Below, in pieces: positions 1-8,273 of a DNA stretch of 35,420 nt (the first letter of the stretch is position 1; each line of letters opens with the position of its first letter). The stretch is from Firmicutes bacterium HGW-Firmicutes-2 (GTDB lineage: Bacteria; Bacillota; Clostridia; Lachnospirales; Vallitaleaceae), in contig PGZV01000007.1 in the NCBI GenBank assembly GCA_002841495.1, positions 176,551 to 211,970 of the forward strand. Reading direction: 5' to 3'. The notes below the pieces were generated by a model. It had not been told where the DNA came from and searched no databases. It saw only the letters and a program-made list of their open reading frames with translations. The position numbers and the translations under genes were made by a program.

Positions 1-51
1 CATCAACGTAATCTATAGATTGTAAGAGAATTAGTGAGACTTAGTTTTAGG

Positions 52-96
52 TTCTAACCATAATGGTTAAAGCCTCAAAGGATTCTAACCATAATG
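52..96. repeat. Pair of 14-bp direct repeats
   Basis: TTCTAACCATAATG occurs at 52-65 and again at 83-96, a 31-bp period. The first copy also overlaps an inverted repeat, TAACCA-taa-TGGTTA. This could be an operator or a trace of duplication in the trailer of a gene lying left of the window. No protein is associated with it. Confidence 0.45.
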
Positions 97-103
97 TAAA
101 AAT

Positions 104-132
104 GGCTTTCAGAAATCTGGAAGTCTTTTTTC
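104..132 (+). terminator. Rho-independent terminator of a gene left of the window
   Basis: GGCTTTCAG (104-112) and CTGGAAGTC (117-125) form a 9-bp RNA stem with two G-U pairs and a 4-nt loop, followed by six T (126-131). No gene precedes it inside the window, so it should end a plus-strand transcript that starts outside. Confidence 0.6.
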
Positions 133-195
133 TCTAACATATAATTTGAAGGCTTGATTATGATTTCAACATATTTAAGACTATGAGGTGGTAAC

Positions 196-879
196 ATGAA
201 AGCTTTTATAATACGTTTATTGCGTCTGATATTAGGGCTATTTTTGTTTGCTTTAGGGATTGTCCTTTGTATGAATGCCCAAGTTGGTTATGCGCCTTGG
301 GAAGTGTTTCATGCAGGTTTAGCCCAAGCCCTAGGCATGAAAATCGGTATGGTCGTTATTTTATCAGGTTTTGGATTTGCGATGGTTGGTATAATTTTTG
401 GAGAGAAGATTGGCATTGGAACGCTTCTTAATGTACTCCTTATAGGCACTTTTATGGATATATTAATAGCTATTAATAGGCTACCTGTTATGGATCATTT
501 TCTATTAGGTCTTCTTATGCTGGTTCTAGGTCTTTTTATCATCGCACTGGGTTCCTATTTCTATATTGGTTCAGGATTTGGTGCTGGTCCTAGAGATAAT
601 TTGATGGTCGTGATTAGAAAAAAGACCAACCTACCTATTGGAATCTGTCGTGGCATGATAGAACTCACTGCATTTATGATTGGTTGGCGCTTAGGCGGTA
701 TGTTTGGTATTGGAACAATCTTGTCAGCAACAGGCATCGGTTATTGTATCCAAACCACATTTAAGGTATTAAGATTCGACCCTGCAAAAATTAAACATGA
801 AACATTTTATGACACCTACCAATTCATTTTTAAAGGTAAGATAAAAGCTGAGTTGGAAACCGTAACGGAAATCACTTAA
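196..879 (+). CDS. YczE/YitT-type integral membrane protein
   Basis: This 227-residue protein is very hydrophobic with about five or six membrane helices and no soluble domain. It resembles the YczE/YyaS/YitT family: a small-residue-rich first helix followed by a YAPWEVFHAGLAQ segment near residues 31-43, an IGIGTLLN motif, and a glycine-rich GAGPRDNLM segment in the second half. Members are cytoplasmic-membrane proteins of unsettled function, some encoded near transporters or regulators. The ATG follows GAGGTGG at a normal distance. It stands alone between the upstream terminator and the promoter of the next gene. The family call is fairly secure; substrate and role cannot be read from the sequence. 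Confidence 0.8.
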   Translation: MKAFIIRLLRLILGLFLFALGIVLCMNAQVGYAPWEVFHAGLAQALGMKIGMVVILSGFGFAMVGIIFGEKIGIGTLLNVLLIGTFMDILIAINRLPVMDHFLLGLLMLVLGLFIIALGSYFYIGSGFGAGPRDNLMVVIRKKTNLPIGICRGMIELTAFMIGWRLGGMFGIGTILSATGIGYCIQTTFKVLRFDPAKIKHETFYDTYQFIFKGKIKAELETVTEIT

Positions 880-939
880 ACATACTTATGTATTCTTTTG
901 CTAAGTCTTTATTTAGTACAACTAGAGCAAAAAAAGTTC

Positions 940-968
940 TTGAAATCATATCCTTCAAGGCGTATACT
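940..968 (+). promoter_or_regulatory. Sigma-A-type promoter for the acetate transporter gene
   Basis: TTGAAA (940-945), a 17-bp spacer and TATACT (963-968) make a near-consensus vegetative promoter. It would leave an untranslated leader of about 70 nt before the ATG at 1045. Confidence 0.65.
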
Positions 969-1044
969 ACAAAATGGCGCTTCTTTGGGCTATATAACCT
1001 AATAAGTGTACAAATACCGACAGGATAGATATGAGAGGACAAAC

Positions 1045-1647
1045 ATGGAAGAAAAAAGAATGATTACAGTCGCGGATCCAACACCACTAGGCTTATTTGG
1101 TTTGGCTATGGTAACACTGGTGGCGGCATCACAAAAATTAGGTTTAACAGATGGTGTCTCTTTGGTGATACCGTGGGCAATTTTTCTTGGGGCAAGTGCA
1201 CAATTATACGCATCCATTCAAGATGCAAAAAAGAACAATATGTTCGGAGCAACAGCATTTGGCGGCTACGCTTTTTTTTGGTTTAGTGTCGCTATGACAT
1301 GGATGACAAAAGCAGGCGTATTTGGTGAAACGCTCGCAAATACAGCTGATACCAAGCAACTTGGCATCGCATTTGTTGGTTACTTGATTTTCACTTTATA
1401 TATGACCATAGGTTCTTTAACCACCAACAAAGTTTTATTTTTAATTTTCTTTTTCATTAACTTTTTATTTATTGGGCTTTCTTTTTCTACACTAGGCATT
1501 TTAGAAGGACCCATGCATCAGTTAGCAGCATACGCAGAGTTTATCATTTCTTTACTAAGCTTTTATGGATCAGCGGCATTAATTATTAACGGGCAGTTTG
1601 GTAAAACAGTATTACCGATGGGTGCTCCGATTATTGCCAAAGCTTAA
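1045..1647 (+). CDS. satP: GPR1/FUN34/YaaH (SatP-type) acetate/succinate transporter
   Basis: The protein (200 residues from this start) has six predicted membrane helices and begins with ADPTPLGLFGLAM, a variant of the N-(P/A)-APLGL signature of the GPR1/FUN34/YaaH family just before helix 1. Family members carry acetate or succinate across the cytoplasmic membrane, usually with protons. The ATG at 1045 is preferred over an upstream in-frame ATG at 1006 because GAGAGG sits just before it and the family motif lies about ten residues in. It is monocistronic: its own promoter upstream and a strong terminator downstream. The exact substrate is inferred from the family. Confidence 0.88.
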   Translation: MEEKRMITVADPTPLGLFGLAMVTLVAASQKLGLTDGVSLVIPWAIFLGASAQLYASIQDAKKNNMFGATAFGGYAFFWFSVAMTWMTKAGVFGETLANTADTKQLGIAFVGYLIFTLYMTIGSLTTNKVLFLIFFFINFLFIGLSFSTLGILEGPMHQLAAYAEFIISLLSFYGSAALIINGQFGKTVLPMGAPIIAKA

Positions 1648-1678
1648 TTTTTTCCATCATCAGTAAACAGAACAAAAA

Positions 1679-1708
1679 CCTTCCTCAATTTGGGAAGGCT
1701 TTTTTTTA
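1679..1708 (+). terminator. Rho-independent terminator after satP
   Basis: CCTTCC (1679-1684) pairs with GGAAGG (1693-1698) across an 8-nt loop and is followed by CT and eight T residues. Confidence 0.75.
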
Positions 1709-1782
1709 TACAAAATGTGACTGAACAGCTTTGTTCTGTTTCTGGAAACCTCTATTATTGCTTTGCATCTTCTATCATACTA

Positions 1783-1811
1783 TTGACAAGCATTAGTATT
1801 CTGTTTATAAT
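1783..1811 (+). promoter_or_regulatory. Consensus promoter of the flavodoxin operon
   Basis: TTGACA (1783-1788), a 17-bp spacer and TATAAT (1806-1811) match both promoter boxes perfectly. A Fur-box-like palindrome begins 12 bp downstream, over the expected start of transcription. Confidence 0.8.
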
Positions 1812-1823
1812 AAGAACATGTGA

Positions 1824-1838
1824 CGATAATGAGTATCA
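1824..1838. promoter_or_regulatory. Fur-box-like operator over the transcription start
   Basis: CGATAAT-G-AGTATCA matches the 7-1-7 consensus TGATAAT-N-ATTATCA at 12 of 14 arm positions. It lies just after the -10 box, where a bound repressor would block initiation. Iron-responsive repression of a flavodoxin, which replaces ferredoxin when iron is short, is biologically sensible. The site is a sequence match only. Confidence 0.5.
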
Positions 1839-1881
1839 AATTCAATAAACAAATAAATTGGCTAGTAAGAGAGGAAAAAAG

Positions 1882-2307
1882 ATGAGTAAATTAACCGTAA
1901 TATATTGGAGTGGAACCGGCAATACTCAGATGATGGCAGAGGCATTATTTGAAGGTGCAAAAGAAGTAACAGACCAAGTGAAGTTGATTAGCGTAGAGGA
2001 TGCGACGGTACAAGATGTTGTAGATGCAGAAGTGGTTGCTCTTGGTTGCTCATCTATGGGCAATGAGGTGCTTGACCCGGATGATATGGAGCCATTTGTA
2101 GAATCCATTGAAGAAGCTGTAAAAAATAAAAAAGTCTTCCTTTTTGGCTCCTATGGATGGGGCGATGGGGAATGGATGAGAGACTGGGAAAAACGTATGG
2201 CAGATTATGGTAGTACATTAATTGAAAATGGCTTTATCATTAATGAAGCGCCTGATGAAGGCGGTCTGGAACAATGTAGAGATTATGGAAGGCAACTGGG
2301 ACAATAA
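1882..2307 (+). CDS. Flavodoxin
   Basis: A 141-residue short-chain flavodoxin. Residues 8-15 read YWSGTGNT, the FMN phosphate-binding loop; the 50s loop has CSSMGNEVLD and the 90s loop GSYGWGDGEWM, both of which cradle the isoalloxazine ring. It is a soluble one-electron carrier that can substitute for ferredoxin. The ATG at 1882 is chosen over an upstream start at 1858 because AGAGAGG lies just before it and the usual flavodoxin N-terminus (MSKLTVIYWS) begins there. It is co-transcribed with the DUF3793 gene 22 bp downstream, and its promoter carries a Fur-like site. Confidence 0.93.
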   Translation: MSKLTVIYWSGTGNTQMMAEALFEGAKEVTDQVKLISVEDATVQDVVDAEVVALGCSSMGNEVLDPDDMEPFVESIEEAVKNKKVFLFGSYGWGDGEWMRDWEKRMADYGSTLIENGFIINEAPDEGGLEQCRDYGRQLGQ

Positions 2308-2329
2308 TAATGAAACGAGGCATAATTCT

Positions 2330-2950
2330 ATGAAAAAAACCTATTTGATGGAACCAATGAAAAGACTTGAACAACTGGATGATTATGATTATATGCTTTA
2401 TAAGCTCCTATTTCATGGTGCGGCTACTTTCTCAAAAGAGAAGCCGGCATCTTTGATTACCTTAAAAAACACCAACAAACGTTTGGATGCTTTAAGCTTA
2501 TGGGATCAATACAAAGATCAGATTGGAAAAACCACCAAGACTTCGTATTATGAAATGAAACGGGATGAAAATCATGTGGTGATTCTTTTCTTTCACAATC
2601 GGTTGCTAGAAGCGATTATAGAAAATAGTGATAACATAGAATTTTTACAACGATTTGGTTATAACTCAAAAATGAATCTTATTGAGGTCTTACAACATAT
2701 GTCTTCAAGATTTATAGATCAGTGTCCTCATGAAGTTGGGCTATTTCTTGGCTATCACTTAGAAGATGTGGTTGAGTATATAAAAGAGACAGATGGAAAA
2801 GGCATTGTAGTCGGCTACTGGAAAGTCTATACAAAAGCGGAAGAAGCTATTAGTAAGTTTAAGCGCTATGATCAAGCCAGAGCAAAAGTGACGGAAGGTA
2901 TCCTTAGTGGGCTTTCACCTATGAAAACAGCGCTAATTCTTGTATCATAA
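2330..2950 (+). CDS. DUF3793 family protein
   Basis: A 206-residue soluble protein. The stretch CPHEVGLFLGYHLEDVVEYI in the second half, followed by GYWKVYTKAEEA, is the hallmark of the DUF3793 family found in clostridia, whose function is unknown. The start at 2330 is preferred over the upstream ATG at 2222 because the latter would overlap flavodoxin by 86 bp and add an unconserved tail; GAGG at 2317-2320 fits the later start. It shares the flavodoxin promoter. A link to iron or redox metabolism is inferred from that pairing and the Fur-like site. Confidence 0.82.
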   Translation: MKKTYLMEPMKRLEQLDDYDYMLYKLLFHGAATFSKEKPASLITLKNTNKRLDALSLWDQYKDQIGKTTKTSYYEMKRDENHVVILFFHNRLLEAIIENSDNIEFLQRFGYNSKMNLIEVLQHMSSRFIDQCPHEVGLFLGYHLEDVVEYIKETDGKGIVVGYWKVYTKAEEAISKFKRYDQARAKVTEGILSGLSPMKTALILVS

Positions 2951-3010
2951 AAAGATGTAGTGTTTTGAAAACAAAAGTGAAGATATAATATAGCTTTCTT
3001 TAACATGAAA

Positions 3011-3040
3011 AGATTTCAGGAATATACTGGAATCTTTTTT
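3011..3040 (+). terminator. Terminator of the flavodoxin operon
   Basis: AGATTTCAG (3011-3019) pairs with CTGGAATCT (3027-3035), a 9-bp stem with one G-U pair, followed by a T run. Confidence 0.65.
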
Positions 3041-3101
3041 GTTTTTCATTTTTATAAATTAGGCTATAATAGAGTTAAGACGAAAATAAGGAGGTACATG
3101 G

Positions 3102-3662
3102 ATGTTATACTTAGGGATTGGAATAGCTGCATTACTGTTACTTTTGGGACTATGGCTCATACTGTTTTATAACAAGATGATTGGCAATAAGGCTAAGGTA
3201 GATAACAGCTGGGGGCAAATTAATGTTCAATTAAAAATGAGAGCAGATTTAATACCGAATCTTGTTGAAACGGTGAGTGCCTATGCATCTCATGAACAGG
3301 TAACTTTGAATGAGGTCACCCATGCCAGAAATATGTTTTTAAATGCACAGACCCAAGATGATGTGATCAAATCATCAGATATGATGACTGGGATGCTTGG
3401 CAGATTATTTGCTGTATCCGAGCAATATCCGGATCTAAAAGCCAATCAAGGGTTCTTAGATCTACAGAGTCAGTTAAGAGAATTGGAGCAAAAGATTGCT
3501 ATGTATAGACAGTTTTACAATGATACGGTTTTGAAGTTCAATCAATTTGTCATTACGTTCCCTAACAATATTTTTGCAACTATTTTTGGTGCCGGAGAAC
3601 TTCCCTTTTTCCAGATTGATCCAAGTGAAAGCGCCGCTCCGTCCGTTAACTTTAAAAGATAA
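3102..3662 (+). CDS. lemA: LemA family membrane protein
   Basis: A 186-residue protein with one N-terminal membrane helix (about residues 3-24) and a helical body. The segments NSWGQINVQLKMRADLIPNLV and FNQFVITFPNNIFATIFG are the conserved start and end of the LemA fold. LemA proteins are envelope-located helical bundles of poorly known role, sometimes paired with the TPM-domain protein YgcG; no such partner is present here. AGGAGG precedes the ATG at good spacing, and a near-perfect TATAAT lies at 3065-3070. The gene is bounded by terminators on both sides and appears monocistronic. Confidence 0.9.
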   Translation: MLYLGIGIAALLLLLGLWLILFYNKMIGNKAKVDNSWGQINVQLKMRADLIPNLVETVSAYASHEQVTLNEVTHARNMFLNAQTQDDVIKSSDMMTGMLGRLFAVSEQYPDLKANQGFLDLQSQLRELEQKIAMYRQFYNDTVLKFNQFVITFPNNIFATIFGAGELPFFQIDPSESAAPSVNFKR

Positions 3663-3723
3663 TATAAAGTAAATATATAAGTCAGCTTTAAAATGATAGC
3701 TGACTATGAATAGAATCAAAATT

Positions 3724-3759
3724 AAAAAGACTTTATCCGTTATGGATAAGGTCTTTTTT
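3724..3759 (+). terminator. Strong terminator after lemA
   Basis: A 15-bp stem (3724-3738 with 3744-3758, one G-U pair) around the loop GTTAT, ending in a T run. The A-rich left arm makes it potentially bidirectional. Confidence 0.8.
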
Positions 3760-3849
3760 GAAGTTAACAAAAGGCTTATATAGACTTAACAAAACCGTGG
3801 TACTTTAGAACTATGGATGATGAAATAAGTCACACAAAAAGGAGCAGCC

Positions 3850-5607
3850 ATGGTTATTCATACATCACAAATTCATGAGATTATTATACAAGAGCAAATA
3901 ACAGCCCATTATCAACCGATTATCTCTATGCACAATGGTGAGATTATCGGTTATGAGGCGTTGAGTAGAGGGCCGGTTAATACACCGTATTATTCACCCC
4001 TGGCACTGATTGAAGCGGCTGAAGCAGAAGGCTGTGTATGGGAATTGGAGATGTTATTTCGTAAGAAAGCCATAGAAAATGCCATAACATTGCCTTCAAA
4101 TAGATTACTGTTTTTGAATGTTGACCCTAATGTCTTTAGAGAGCCCAGTTATACAAAAGGGTTTACGAAGAAATACCTTGAAAAATACCGAATCGATTCA
4201 AAAAATATTGTTTTTGAGATTACTGAACGAACGGCTATTGAAGATTACGCCACATTTACAGCATTAACTTCGCATTATAAGAGTCAGAATTATAAAATTG
4301 CCATAGATGATATGGGAAGTGGGTATTCTGGGCTAAAAACGATTTCAGAAGTTAAACCGGAATATGTAAAGCTGGATATGGACTTGATTCGTAATATTGA
4401 TTCAGATAGTTTTAAGCAATCTATAATCAAAGCATTGGTTTCAATGGCTAAAGAAACCCATATTAAACTGATTGCAGAAGGTGTTGAGACCATAGGTGAG
4501 CTAGAAGCATTAATAAAGTTAGATGTCTATGCAGCTCAAGGTTTTCTACTTAGTAGACCATCACAGACTATAGCACATTATATTCCGGAAGTACGAGATT
4601 TGATACTTCAGATTAACCGAGCGGTTGCAGATGCCTTCTCTTTTGACGCTGCTTATTATTGTGTTGGGAAGATTGCTAAACAAAATTGTACTTATTATAA
4701 AAGCACATCATGTTGTGTCGTCAAGGACATAATGGAACGAGAAGCCATGGATAGTATTTGTTTGATATCTAAGGGACGATACCCTGAGGGGATTATTATG
4801 AAGAATTATTTAAACAGTAAACTTGCTGACCGCTATGGCTTTGATCTTTATTCTCATAGACCGGTAGAATTGTTGATGGATGCCAGGCCTTTGATGGTTG
4901 ACTACTACACACCGGTTACCAAGGTTTTAACATTGGCCATGCAAAGAGCAAAAGAAAATCTTTATGATGATGTTATTGTTACTCAATGTTCTAGATATTT
5001 TGGTATAACAACCATATATGACTTAATCAGGAATTCGACAGAATATGAGAAACTTTATGCTAAGCAACAGAATCCACTGACCTCTTTGCCGGGTAATATA
5101 ATTATAAGGCAGATGATGGAGCAGTATATTAGCAATGGGGAAAAAGTTGGCATCCTATACATTGATTTGGATCACTTCAAAGCATATAACGATGTATATG
5201 GCTTTGAAAAAGGGGACCATATCCTCAAAACAACCGCTAATATTATTGTAGATATAATCAATAAGCATGGGAATATACATTTTGTCGGTCATATTGGGGG
5301 TGATGATTTTGTCGCTTTGGTAAAAGTGGAAGCTAAGGAAGTGGAAGCAATTGGTAAAGAGATTTGTGAAACATTTGACAGCTTACTATCCTCTTTTTTT
5401 TCTAAGGAAGATTACCTTAAAGGCTGTTATATCTCAAAAGACCGTTACAATAATCAGCATAGTTACCCACTAAATTCTATATCCATAGCCGCTTATCATG
5501 GGGCGCTAACGCCCTTTAAAACTCCGGAAAACCTTGGAGAATTTATGAGCGAATTAAAAAGACAAGTCAAAGCCATTGAAGGTTCAGTATATAAGCTGGT
5601 TGTTTAA
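3850..5607 (+). CDS. EAL-CBS-GGDEF cyclic-di-GMP signalling protein
   Basis: A 585-residue cytoplasmic protein with no membrane helix. Residues about 5-250 form an EAL phosphodiesterase domain with the signature motif at 36-38, DDMGSGYSGL, KLDMDLIRNI, IAEGVET and QGFLLSRP, so the catalytic metal ligands appear intact. Residues about 290-400 look like a CBS pair, a common nucleotide-sensing module. Residues about 407-560 form a GGDEF domain whose signature reads GGDDF (483-487), with no RxxD inhibitory site before it. The likely net activity is c-di-GMP hydrolysis to pGpG, with the GGDEF domain as weak cyclase or GTP sensor (inference). AAAGGAG precedes the ATG. It is a single-gene unit. Confidence 0.9.
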   Translation: MVIHTSQIHEIIIQEQITAHYQPIISMHNGEIIGYEALSRGPVNTPYYSPLALIEAAEAEGCVWELEMLFRKKAIENAITLPSNRLLFLNVDPNVFREPSYTKGFTKKYLEKYRIDSKNIVFEITERTAIEDYATFTALTSHYKSQNYKIAIDDMGSGYSGLKTISEVKPEYVKLDMDLIRNIDSDSFKQSIIKALVSMAKETHIKLIAEGVETIGELEALIKLDVYAAQGFLLSRPSQTIAHYIPEVRDLILQINRAVADAFSFDAAYYCVGKIAKQNCTYYKSTSCCVVKDIMEREAMDSICLISKGRYPEGIIMKNYLNSKLADRYGFDLYSHRPVELLMDARPLMVDYYTPVTKVLTLAMQRAKENLYDDVIVTQCSRYFGITTIYDLIRNSTEYEKLYAKQQNPLTSLPGNIIIRQMMEQYISNGEKVGILYIDLDHFKAYNDVYGFEKGDHILKTTANIIVDIINKHGNIHFVGHIGGDDFVALVKVEAKEVEAIGKEICETFDSLLSSFFSKEDYLKGCYISKDRYNNQHSYPLNSISIAAYHGALTPFKTPENLGEFMSELKRQVKAIEGSVYKLVV

Positions 5608-5695
5608 GTAGTAGCATAACAATGAACCTATAAAACAAATATGTATAATAATTTACATAGTATATCGTAACACCCTGATTTACTTAGTTCATAAT

Positions 5696-6409
5696 CTATA
5701 TACTTATTTTTCGTTTATCAGTAATCCAAAGCAAGATTATAAACCAAACAATATGTACGGTCAGTCCAAAAACGATTGGAATGGTCGTACCTTTGTTTTC
5801 TATAATTCTATAGATCCAATAAGTCGGGAAGAAGCCGGCAAGAAATGTCAACCAAGGTATATGAAGTAGATCAACCAGTATAAAAAACAGCATAACATTA
5901 AGACCTTTGGCATAAGTTAAACCCTTTACCTTATCGGTTGCAAGATTGAAGAAAATCATACCGATGCTAGCACCATAGAAGCACAGTAATAGACCGATAA
6001 AAAATAAAATCAATATCGGTAGAATATAGAGTCCCATAACTAAGTAGGTGTAAAAAGTATAGATAAGGGTAGCCATAGCTACAAAAGAGAGGCGAACAAT
6101 CAAGTAACCGTTGCGTCCAAAAGGGGTAACACTTAAGAGCTCAATAATCTTCCCATCCTTATCATCCAGTAACATAAAGCCCATCACAACACCCAGCATA
6201 GCAGGGATCATGAGTAAGACGAACGCTAGAATGTAATTATGGTATGCTTCCACCGAGAAGGTAACATATCTTTGTAAAAAGGGAACGCCGAGGGCTAGAA
6301 TGATTTTGAAGAGAGGTGCCATAATAATGGGTATAAAAAAAAGTAAGGTCATCATGGGCTCTCTAAACAATTGTTTCAGATCACTTTTGAAATATATTAG
6401 TTTTAACAT
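5696..6409 (-). CDS. ABC-2-type permease subunit (second of pair)
   Basis: A 237-residue protein with about six membrane helices. It has the layout of ABC-2 exporter permeases: a short cytoplasmic N-terminus, and a loop LLDDKDGKIIELLSVTPFGRNGYL between helices 2 and 3 that matches the coupling-helix region of the family. It is the last gene of a three-gene minus-strand operon headed by its ATPase. A ribosome site (AGGAGG) lies just upstream of the ATG. The exported substrate is unknown; small hydrophobic compounds or peptides are typical for this architecture. Confidence 0.82.
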   Translation of the reverse strand: MLKLIYFKSDLKQLFREPMMTLLFFIPIIMAPLFKIILALGVPFLQRYVTFSVEAYHNYILAFVLLMIPAMLGVVMGFMLLDDKDGKIIELLSVTPFGRNGYLIVRLSFVAMATLIYTFYTYLVMGLYILPILILFFIGLLLCFYGASIGMIFFNLATDKVKGLTYAKGLNVMLFFILVDLLHIPWLTFLAGFFPTYWIYRIIENKGTTIPIVFGLTVHIVWFIILLWITDKRKISI

Positions 6410-6450
6410 GGATTCCTCCTAATGGTAATAATGTACTACAAGGCTTTATT

Positions 6451-7182
6451 CTAGTTTTCTTGAACCATTTTTTTCTGAAAAACAATATAGGTATATTTTA
6501 GCAAGAAGATGTTCAGTACAATCATATATAAAGTCAATATTATAAATTCCCAAAAGTTTATAGCATGATAGGCACCCCAAACCAATTTTAGCGAGGCAAT
6601 ACTGGGAATAAGTCCTAGTACCTGCATATTAGGATAGAAGATTAATAGGAGACAAGGGAGTATGAGAACCATCATCCAAGGAATGATTTTCACAAAGAAA
6701 TCATTTACAGATTTGGACCTTGTAGCAACGAGAAAGCCAATTAATGTAAAAAATACCGAAGTTAGAATTACACCTATGATTAAATATACATAATTAACAG
6801 CTTCTTTATAGGCGATTAGGGATATGAATAAAATAGCCATTAGTGAAATAAGACAGAGGGATATAACCTTACTTAATATGTATTCCCAGACACGTAAAGG
6901 GGTGACATAGATTAGAGATAAGATGCCTTGTTCCTTTTCAAGGAGTAATATGCCACCAATAAAGAATAAACCTAAAACAGAAGGGTCCATAAAAAGTACA
7001 ACAGGCATCACATAGGAAAGCCATGTGTTATCCAGTTGATGAAAGATAATAAGATAAAATAGGCTTAGAATCAAGTAGACAAAATAAAAGCCTTGTTTGA
7101 ATTGAAATAAAACATCTGCTTTAAGTGCCGATAGCAGACGCTGACCTTGAGCACCTGTTGTTCTTGGTTTATGGGATGTCAT
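6451..7182 (-). CDS. ABC-2-type permease subunit (first of pair)
   Basis: A 243-residue protein with about six membrane helices and a loop LLLEKEQGILSLIYVTPLRVWEYILSK after the second helix, the same arrangement as its partner permease. The two probably form a heterodimeric channel for the ATPase encoded just upstream. Its start overlaps the ATPase stop by 4 bp, indicating translational coupling. The basic N-terminus (KPRTTGAQGQRLL) is cytoplasmic. Substrate unknown. Confidence 0.82.
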   Translation of the reverse strand: MTSHKPRTTGAQGQRLLSALKADVLFQFKQGFYFVYLILSLFYLIIFHQLDNTWLSYVMPVVLFMDPSVLGLFFIGGILLLEKEQGILSLIYVTPLRVWEYILSKVISLCLISLMAILFISLIAYKEAVNYVYLIIGVILTSVFFTLIGFLVATRSKSVNDFFVKIIPWMMVLILPCLLLIFYPNMQVLGLIPSIASLKLVWGAYHAINFWEFIILTLYMIVLNIFLLKYTYIVFQKKMVQEN

Positions 7183-8036
7183 CCAATCAGCTTCCTTCCT
7201 GTAAACTTAATAAACACATCTTCTAATGTAGCCTCACCGCTGTGTATGGTAATAATCCGATCTTGATCCAAAATCCTTTTAAAGTCCATGTTTTCGCTAA
7301 GACCTTTAAGAGGAAAGTCCGTTTCCATTTCTTGTTGATTGTGCATATACCGTAGCTTCACATAAGCGTTACCATGTTCAACCATTAAGTTGGAAGGTGT
7401 ATCAATAGCAGAGAGAACACCATCATTGATAAAAGCAACATGATCACAGAGCTGCTCAGCTACCGTCATATTATGGGTGGTTAGAAAGATGGTTTTGCCT
7501 TTGGCTTTCATATATAGAATCTGATCCTTGATGATACGGGCATTCACAGGGTCTAATCCTGAGGTGGGTTCGTCAAAAAACATAAGATCCGGATCGTGCA
7601 TGATAGACCTAATAAAATTAAGGCGCATTTTCATGCCTTTAGAGAAGTTTTCTACCCTTTGGTGCTTATCAGCGAGCAAACCGACCATGTCCAGCAGAGA
7701 ATCAAAATCCTTAGGACAGTTTTTATAGTAAGAACCAATAAGCTTAAGGTTTTCCAGTGCGGTCAGTTTTAGATAGAGATTAGGAAAATCAAAAGCAACA
7801 CCGATCTTCTCGAAAATATCTTTTTGCCAGAGTCGACGTTCCTTGCCTAATATCTGAATCTGACCCTCATAACCTGTAAGAAGGCCAATGATTAATCTCT
7901 GGGTTGTCGTTTTTCCAGCGCCACTGGGCCCCAAAAATCCAAAGATTTCGCCTTTTTCAATGTTAAAATCAATACCTTTGATGGCATGTTTGCCTGATTT
8001 TGGATAAATATAGTTCAAATTATCTATATGAATCAT
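7179..8036 (-). CDS. ABC transporter ATP-binding protein
   Basis: A 285-residue nucleotide-binding subunit. Walker A is GPSGAGKTTT (about residues 36-45), the ABC signature region is NFSKGMKMRL (a degenerate LSGGQ, as in many drug and lantibiotic exporters), Walker B is LMFFDEPTSGLD and the switch His is in TTHN. The C-terminal 70 residues form the small extension usual for ABC-2 exporters. It is the first gene of the operon, read leftwards from the promoter at 8106-8134, with AGGAGGC before the ATG. Role: powering export through the two permeases that follow. Confidence 0.92.
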   Translation of the reverse strand: MIHIDNLNYIYPKSGKHAIKGIDFNIEKGEIFGFLGPSGAGKTTTQRLIIGLLTGYEGQIQILGKERRLWQKDIFEKIGVAFDFPNLYLKLTALENLKLIGSYYKNCPKDFDSLLDMVGLLADKHQRVENFSKGMKMRLNFIRSIMHDPDLMFFDEPTSGLDPVNARIIKDQILYMKAKGKTIFLTTHNMTVAEQLCDHVAFINDGVLSAIDTPSNLMVEHGNAYVKLRYMHNQQEMETDFPLKGLSENMDFKRILDQDRIITIHSGEATLEDVFIKFTGRKLIG

Positions 8037-8105
8037 TGAAGCCTCCTTGGTTTACATAATGAGTTAAGTTTGATTAAATAGGATAAAAGTTAAAGCTTAC
8101 ATAAA

Positions 8106-8134
8106 ATAATAGCATTATTGTCGATGCGGGTCAA
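8106..8134 (-). promoter_or_regulatory. Promoter of the ABC exporter operon
   Basis: On the minus strand TTGACC (8134-8129), a 17-bp spacer and TATTAT (8111-8106). It is divergent from the CAP-protein promoter about 60 bp away. Confidence 0.65.
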
Positions 8135-8196
8135 TTGTTACTACAAGATCACGCTAATTAAGGCGATAATGAGCCATTAGTACTAGGGGCATAGGA

Positions 8197-8225
8197 TTGA
8201 CAATAGGGGATAAGGTAGTCATAAT
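8197..8225 (+). promoter_or_regulatory. Promoter of the CAP-domain gene
   Basis: TTGACA (8197-8202), a 17-bp spacer and CATAAT (8220-8225), 48 bp ahead of the start codon. Confidence 0.65.
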
Positions 8226-8273
8226 GTAGGGTGTGACCCATCTATTTAAGCCCATGATTAAGGAGCTATTCGA

